DNA of 7,777 nt, from contig JAAZJI010000163.1 of the NCBI GenBank assembly GCA_012800465.1, positions 1-7,777 of the forward strand, read 5' to 3'. The notes below the pieces were generated by a model. That model did not search any database. It worked only from the letters and a program-made list of their open reading frames with translations, and was not told where the DNA came from. Of this stretch, positions 6,000 to 7,777 are shown piece after piece (position 1 is the stretch's first letter; the number at the start of each line of letters is the position of its first letter). The translations under genes and the position numbers were made by a program. This DNA is from Spirochaetales bacterium. GTDB lineage: Bacteria; Spirochaetota; Spirochaetia; Sphaerochaetales; Sphaerochaetaceae.

Positions 6000-6363
6000 A
6001 CAACACTTCCGGCGCGAGGGATACGATCTTCATGTACTTCTCCCGAAGCTCCCGGGCCACGGGTCCGAAGATGCGCTTGCCGCGCGGGTTATTGTTGGCA
6101 TCGATGATGACGCATGCGTTATCATCGAACCTGATATAGGTACCGTCAGGTCGTCGGTATTCCTTCTTCGTGCGGACGATCACCGCCCGCATGATCTCGC
6201 CTTTCTTGATCGCACCGTTGGGCAGGGCGCTACGGACGCTCACGGTGACGACGTCACCCACCCCGGCGGTATAGCGGTGGGTTCCGCCGAGAACCTTGAT
6301 CACCTGCACCGTCTTCGCCCCGCTGTTGTCGGCGACGTTCATGTAACTCTGCATCTGGACCAT
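5998..6363 (-). CDS. rplN: 50S ribosomal protein L14
   Basis: L14 lies at the subunit interface, contacts 16S rRNA helix 14, and is the docking site of the silencing factor RsfS. The 121-residue product matches the family's 122. It has [18 protein letters not shown] (10-27), the basic strand-loop [20 protein letters not shown] (63-82) and the C-terminal [20 protein letters not shown] (93-112) followed by IVSLAPEVL. The start is ATG at 6363-6361. It places nine residues before VADNSGA as in other L14 proteins, although internal Met codons follow at 4 and 8. AAGGAGG (6380-6374) is fused to the rpsQ TAA stop and lies 10 bases upstream. In E. coli this gene opens the spc operon, but no promoter can be seen in the 15-base gap. 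Confidence 0.98.
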   Translation of the reverse strand: MVQMQSYMNVADNSGAKTVQVIKVLGGTHRYTAGVGDVVTVSVRSALPNGAIKKGEIMRAVIVRTKKEYRRPDGTYIRFDDNACVIIDANNNPRGKRIFGPVARELREKYMKIVSLAPEVL

Positions 6364-6378
6364 AGCCGTCTCTCCTCC

Positions 6379-6630
6379 TTACCGTGCTTTCTCGACGATC
6401 TGGACGAGGCGATGGTGCTTGTCCTTGCTCAAGGGGCGGGTCTCGACGATCCGGACGGTGTCGCCGATCCCGGCCTCGTTGCGTTCATCGTGGGCCTTCA
6501 CCCTCTTGGTGCGGGTCAGATATTTCTTGTACAGAGGGTGCAGCTTCCGCGAAGCGAGTTCGACGACGATCGTCTTCTCCATCTTGTCGCTGACCACCAC
6601 TCCGGTGTAACTCTTCCTTACCTTTTGCAT
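6379..6630 (-). CDS. rpsQ: 30S ribosomal protein S17
   Basis: S17 is an early 16S rRNA-binding protein of the 30S body with an OB fold. The 83-residue product shows [18 protein letters not shown] (8-25), the basic extended loop [20 protein letters not shown] (29-48) and the family signature [16 protein letters not shown] (56-71). The start is ATG at 6630-6628. AAGGGAG (6646-6640) runs out of the TAA stop of rpmC and lies 9 bases upstream. It is the last gene of the S10 operon in the E. coli arrangement; here rplN follows after only 15 bases without a terminator, so S10 and spc genes are probably co-transcribed. Confidence 0.98.
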   Translation of the reverse strand: MQKVRKSYTGVVVSDKMEKTIVVELASRKLHPLYKKYLTRTKRVKAHDERNEAGIGDTVRIVETRPLSKDKHHRLVQIVEKAR

Positions 6631-6644
6631 ATCGGAGCTCTCCC

Positions 6645-6851
6645 TTACTTCGCAGATTTGCGGATTCCCAGCTCGTACTCCCTGATGAGGGTGTTCGTCC
6701 GGGCGATGTTCCTCTTGATGGTTCGCACGGCAAGCGGATTCTCCACATGCCCGAGCACCCGGCGCATCCTCAGGTCGAAGTATTCCTTGTGCAGCTGGTC
6801 CCGTTTGGCGACCAGCTCCTCGAGGGTCATCTCTTTATAGGAATGTTTCAT
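6645..6851 (-). CDS. rpmC: 50S ribosomal protein L29
   Basis: L29 is a two-helix protein at the peptide exit tunnel, next to L23, where trigger factor and SRP dock. From ATG at 6851-6849 the product has 68 residues: [20 protein letters not shown] (6-25) forms the first helix, and the second runs from the conserved turn [20 protein letters not shown] (30-49) to about residue 62. The ATG overlaps the TGA stop of rplP by one base (TGATG), with GGAGG (6863-6859) 7 bases upstream inside rplP. A longer in-frame reading from 6992 would run through rplP and adds a sequence unlike L29, so it is rejected. The GHVENPL turn resembles spirochaete L29 proteins as I remember them; this is one basis for the lineage guess. 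Confidence 0.97.
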   Translation of the reverse strand: MKHSYKEMTLEELVAKRDQLHKEYFDLRMRRVLGHVENPLAVRTIKRNIARTNTLIREYELGIRKSAK

Positions 6852-7267
6852 CACTGCACCTCCCGGCGAGAGACGAACTTCGTCTTGATCGGAAGCTTGC
6901 TTCCCGCGAGCGCGAGCGCCTCGCGAGCGAGCTCTTCGCTGACTCCACCCATCTCGAACATCACCGCCCCGGTCTTCACCACGGCGACCCATCCTTCCGG
7001 GTTTCCCTTTCCATTGCCCATCCGGGTCTCGGCGGGTTTCTTCGTGTACGGCATGTCAGGGAAGATCCTGATCCATACCTTTCCACCGCGCCTGATGTGA
7101 CGGGTCATCGCGACACGGGCCGCTTCGATCTGGCGGTTGGTGATCCACTTCGGCTCGAGAGCCAAGAGGCCGTACTCGCCGAACGCGATCGTATTGCCGC
7201 GGGTGGCGATGCCGTCGACCGAGCCACGCTGCTTCTTTCTGTATTTGATTCTCTTAGGACTCAGCAT
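6851..7267 (-). CDS. rplP: 50S ribosomal protein L16
   Basis: L16 lies between the A-site tRNA and 23S rRNA at the peptidyl transferase side and organises the A site. The 138-residue product starts [15 protein letters not shown] and contains [16 protein letters not shown] (24-39), [20 protein letters not shown] (46-65), [20 protein letters not shown] (73-92) and the C-terminal helix segment [20 protein letters not shown]. Arg82 in ETRMG corresponds to the arginine hydroxylated by YcfD in E. coli (Arg81); the modifying enzyme is not in this window. The start is ATG at 7267-7265, 3 bases after the rpsC stop. AAGGAG (7283-7278), inside rpsC, lies 10 bases upstream. Confidence 0.98.
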   Translation of the reverse strand: MLSPKRIKYRKKQRGSVDGIATRGNTIAFGEYGLLALEPKWITNRQIEAARVAMTRHIRRGGKVWIRIFPDMPYTKKPAETRMGNGKGNPEGWVAVVKTGAVMFEMGGVSEELAREALALAGSKLPIKTKFVSRREVQ

Positions 7268-7270
7268 TGC

Positions 7271-7777
7271 TTACAAACTCCTTGCCTCAAGACCTTCGTT
7301 CCTGCTGCTCCTGCGCACAAGATCGCCGGCTTCGTCCTTGACCGGGCGGTCGTAGATCTCTCCGTTGAACACCCATACCTTGACGCCGACGGCACCGAAG
7401 CTGGTATCGGCGGTCGCAAATCCGTAGTCGATATCACTGCGAAGCGTATGAAGGGGAATCCGTCCCTCCTTCATCCACTCGCTGCGGGCGATCTCCGCTC
7501 CGCCGATCCGGCCGGAAAGGCGGATCTTGACCCCTTGAGCCCCGCTTTGCATCGCCTTGGAGACCGCGATCTTCATCGCCCTCCTAAACGATCCGCGGGC
7601 GACGAGCTGGCGCGCGACGTTCATCGCGATCAGCTGGGCGTCCGCCTCGGGCTTCTTCACTTCCTTGATCTTGATCTGAATCTTCTTGTCGGTGAGCTTC
7701 TGGAGGCGCTCGCCGAGCTTCTCGACGTTCGCTCCCTTGCTTCCGATGATGACGCCCGGCCGGCTGGTGGTGATCAC
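7271..7777 (-). CDS. rpsC: 30S ribosomal protein S3, missing its N-terminus (cut by window edge)
   Basis: S3 sits at the mRNA entry channel in the 30S head with S4 and S5. The visible 168 codons run to TAA at 7273-7271. The first visible codon is GTG at 7777-7775, but it is an internal Val: family alignment places about 60-70 residues before it, beyond the right edge. The reading starts in the KH domain ([20 protein letters not shown], with the GSKG loop of the GXXG type) and continues through the C-terminal domain ([20 protein letters not shown], then [19 protein letters not shown] and [12 protein letters not shown]), ending NEGLEARSL. These are diagnostic S3 segments. No frameshift is seen. 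Confidence 0.97.
   Translation of the reverse strand: MITTSRPGVIIGSKGANVEKLGERLQKLTDKKIQIKIKEVKKPEADAQLIAMNVARQLVARGSFRRAMKIAVSKAMQSGAQGVKIRLSGRIGGAEIARSEWMKEGRIPLHTLRSDIDYGFATADTSFGAVGVKVWVFNGEIYDRPVKDEAGDLVRRSSRNEGLEARSL

Noticed and set aside
6645..6992. A longer 115-codon version of rpmC starting at 6992
   Set aside because: The extra 47 codons read through rplP in another frame and look unlike L29. The ATG at 6851 with GGAGG 7 bases upstream gives the normal L29 length.

Overview
This window is a contiguous stretch of the bacterial S10-spc-alpha ribosomal protein cluster, all on the minus strand and read from the right edge to the left. Nineteen genes are present in the order rpsC (5' end cut off), rplP, rpmC, rpsQ, rplN, rplX, rplE, rpsN, rpsH, rplF, rplR, rpsE, rpmD, rplO, secY, rpmJ, rpsM, rpsK and rpsD (3' end cut off). 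The content matches the end of the S10 operon (rpsC to rpsQ), the whole spc operon (rplN to rpmJ) and the start of the alpha operon (rpsM to rpsD). rpoA and rplQ would be expected just beyond the left edge.

The proteins read as bacterial and, by remembered family resemblance, spirochaete-like. The clues are L29 with a GHVENPL segment, L18, S5 and L14, together with rpmJ lying directly after secY without adk, map or infA. The lineage is an inference and no phylogeny was run. Hand counts give a G+C of roughly 60-70 percent over secY, rplO and the 5' half of rplE. It falls to about 45-52 percent over rpsH, the 3' part of rplE, rpmJ and the 5' half of rpsM.

The genes are packed tightly. Two junctions overlap by one base (TGATG), and the largest gap is 38 bases, between rpmJ and rpsM. 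I see no promoter, no rho-independent terminator and no tRNA, mobile element or CRISPR array. There is no gene-free stretch over 300 bases. At eight of the 18 junctions the upstream stop codon is fused to the Shine-Dalgarno sequence of the next gene (TAAGGAG or TAGGAG type), which suggests strong translational coupling. The products are parts of the 30S and 50S subunits plus SecY, the channel of the general secretion pathway.

I found no previously undescribed system here. The points worth a second look are modest: the composition mosaic with a step inside rplE, the stop/Shine-Dalgarno fusions, a small hairpin and alternative pairing in front of rpsM, an Arg/Asp hexanucleotide repeat at the start of S5, and rpsD sitting after rpsK with its zinc cysteines intact.
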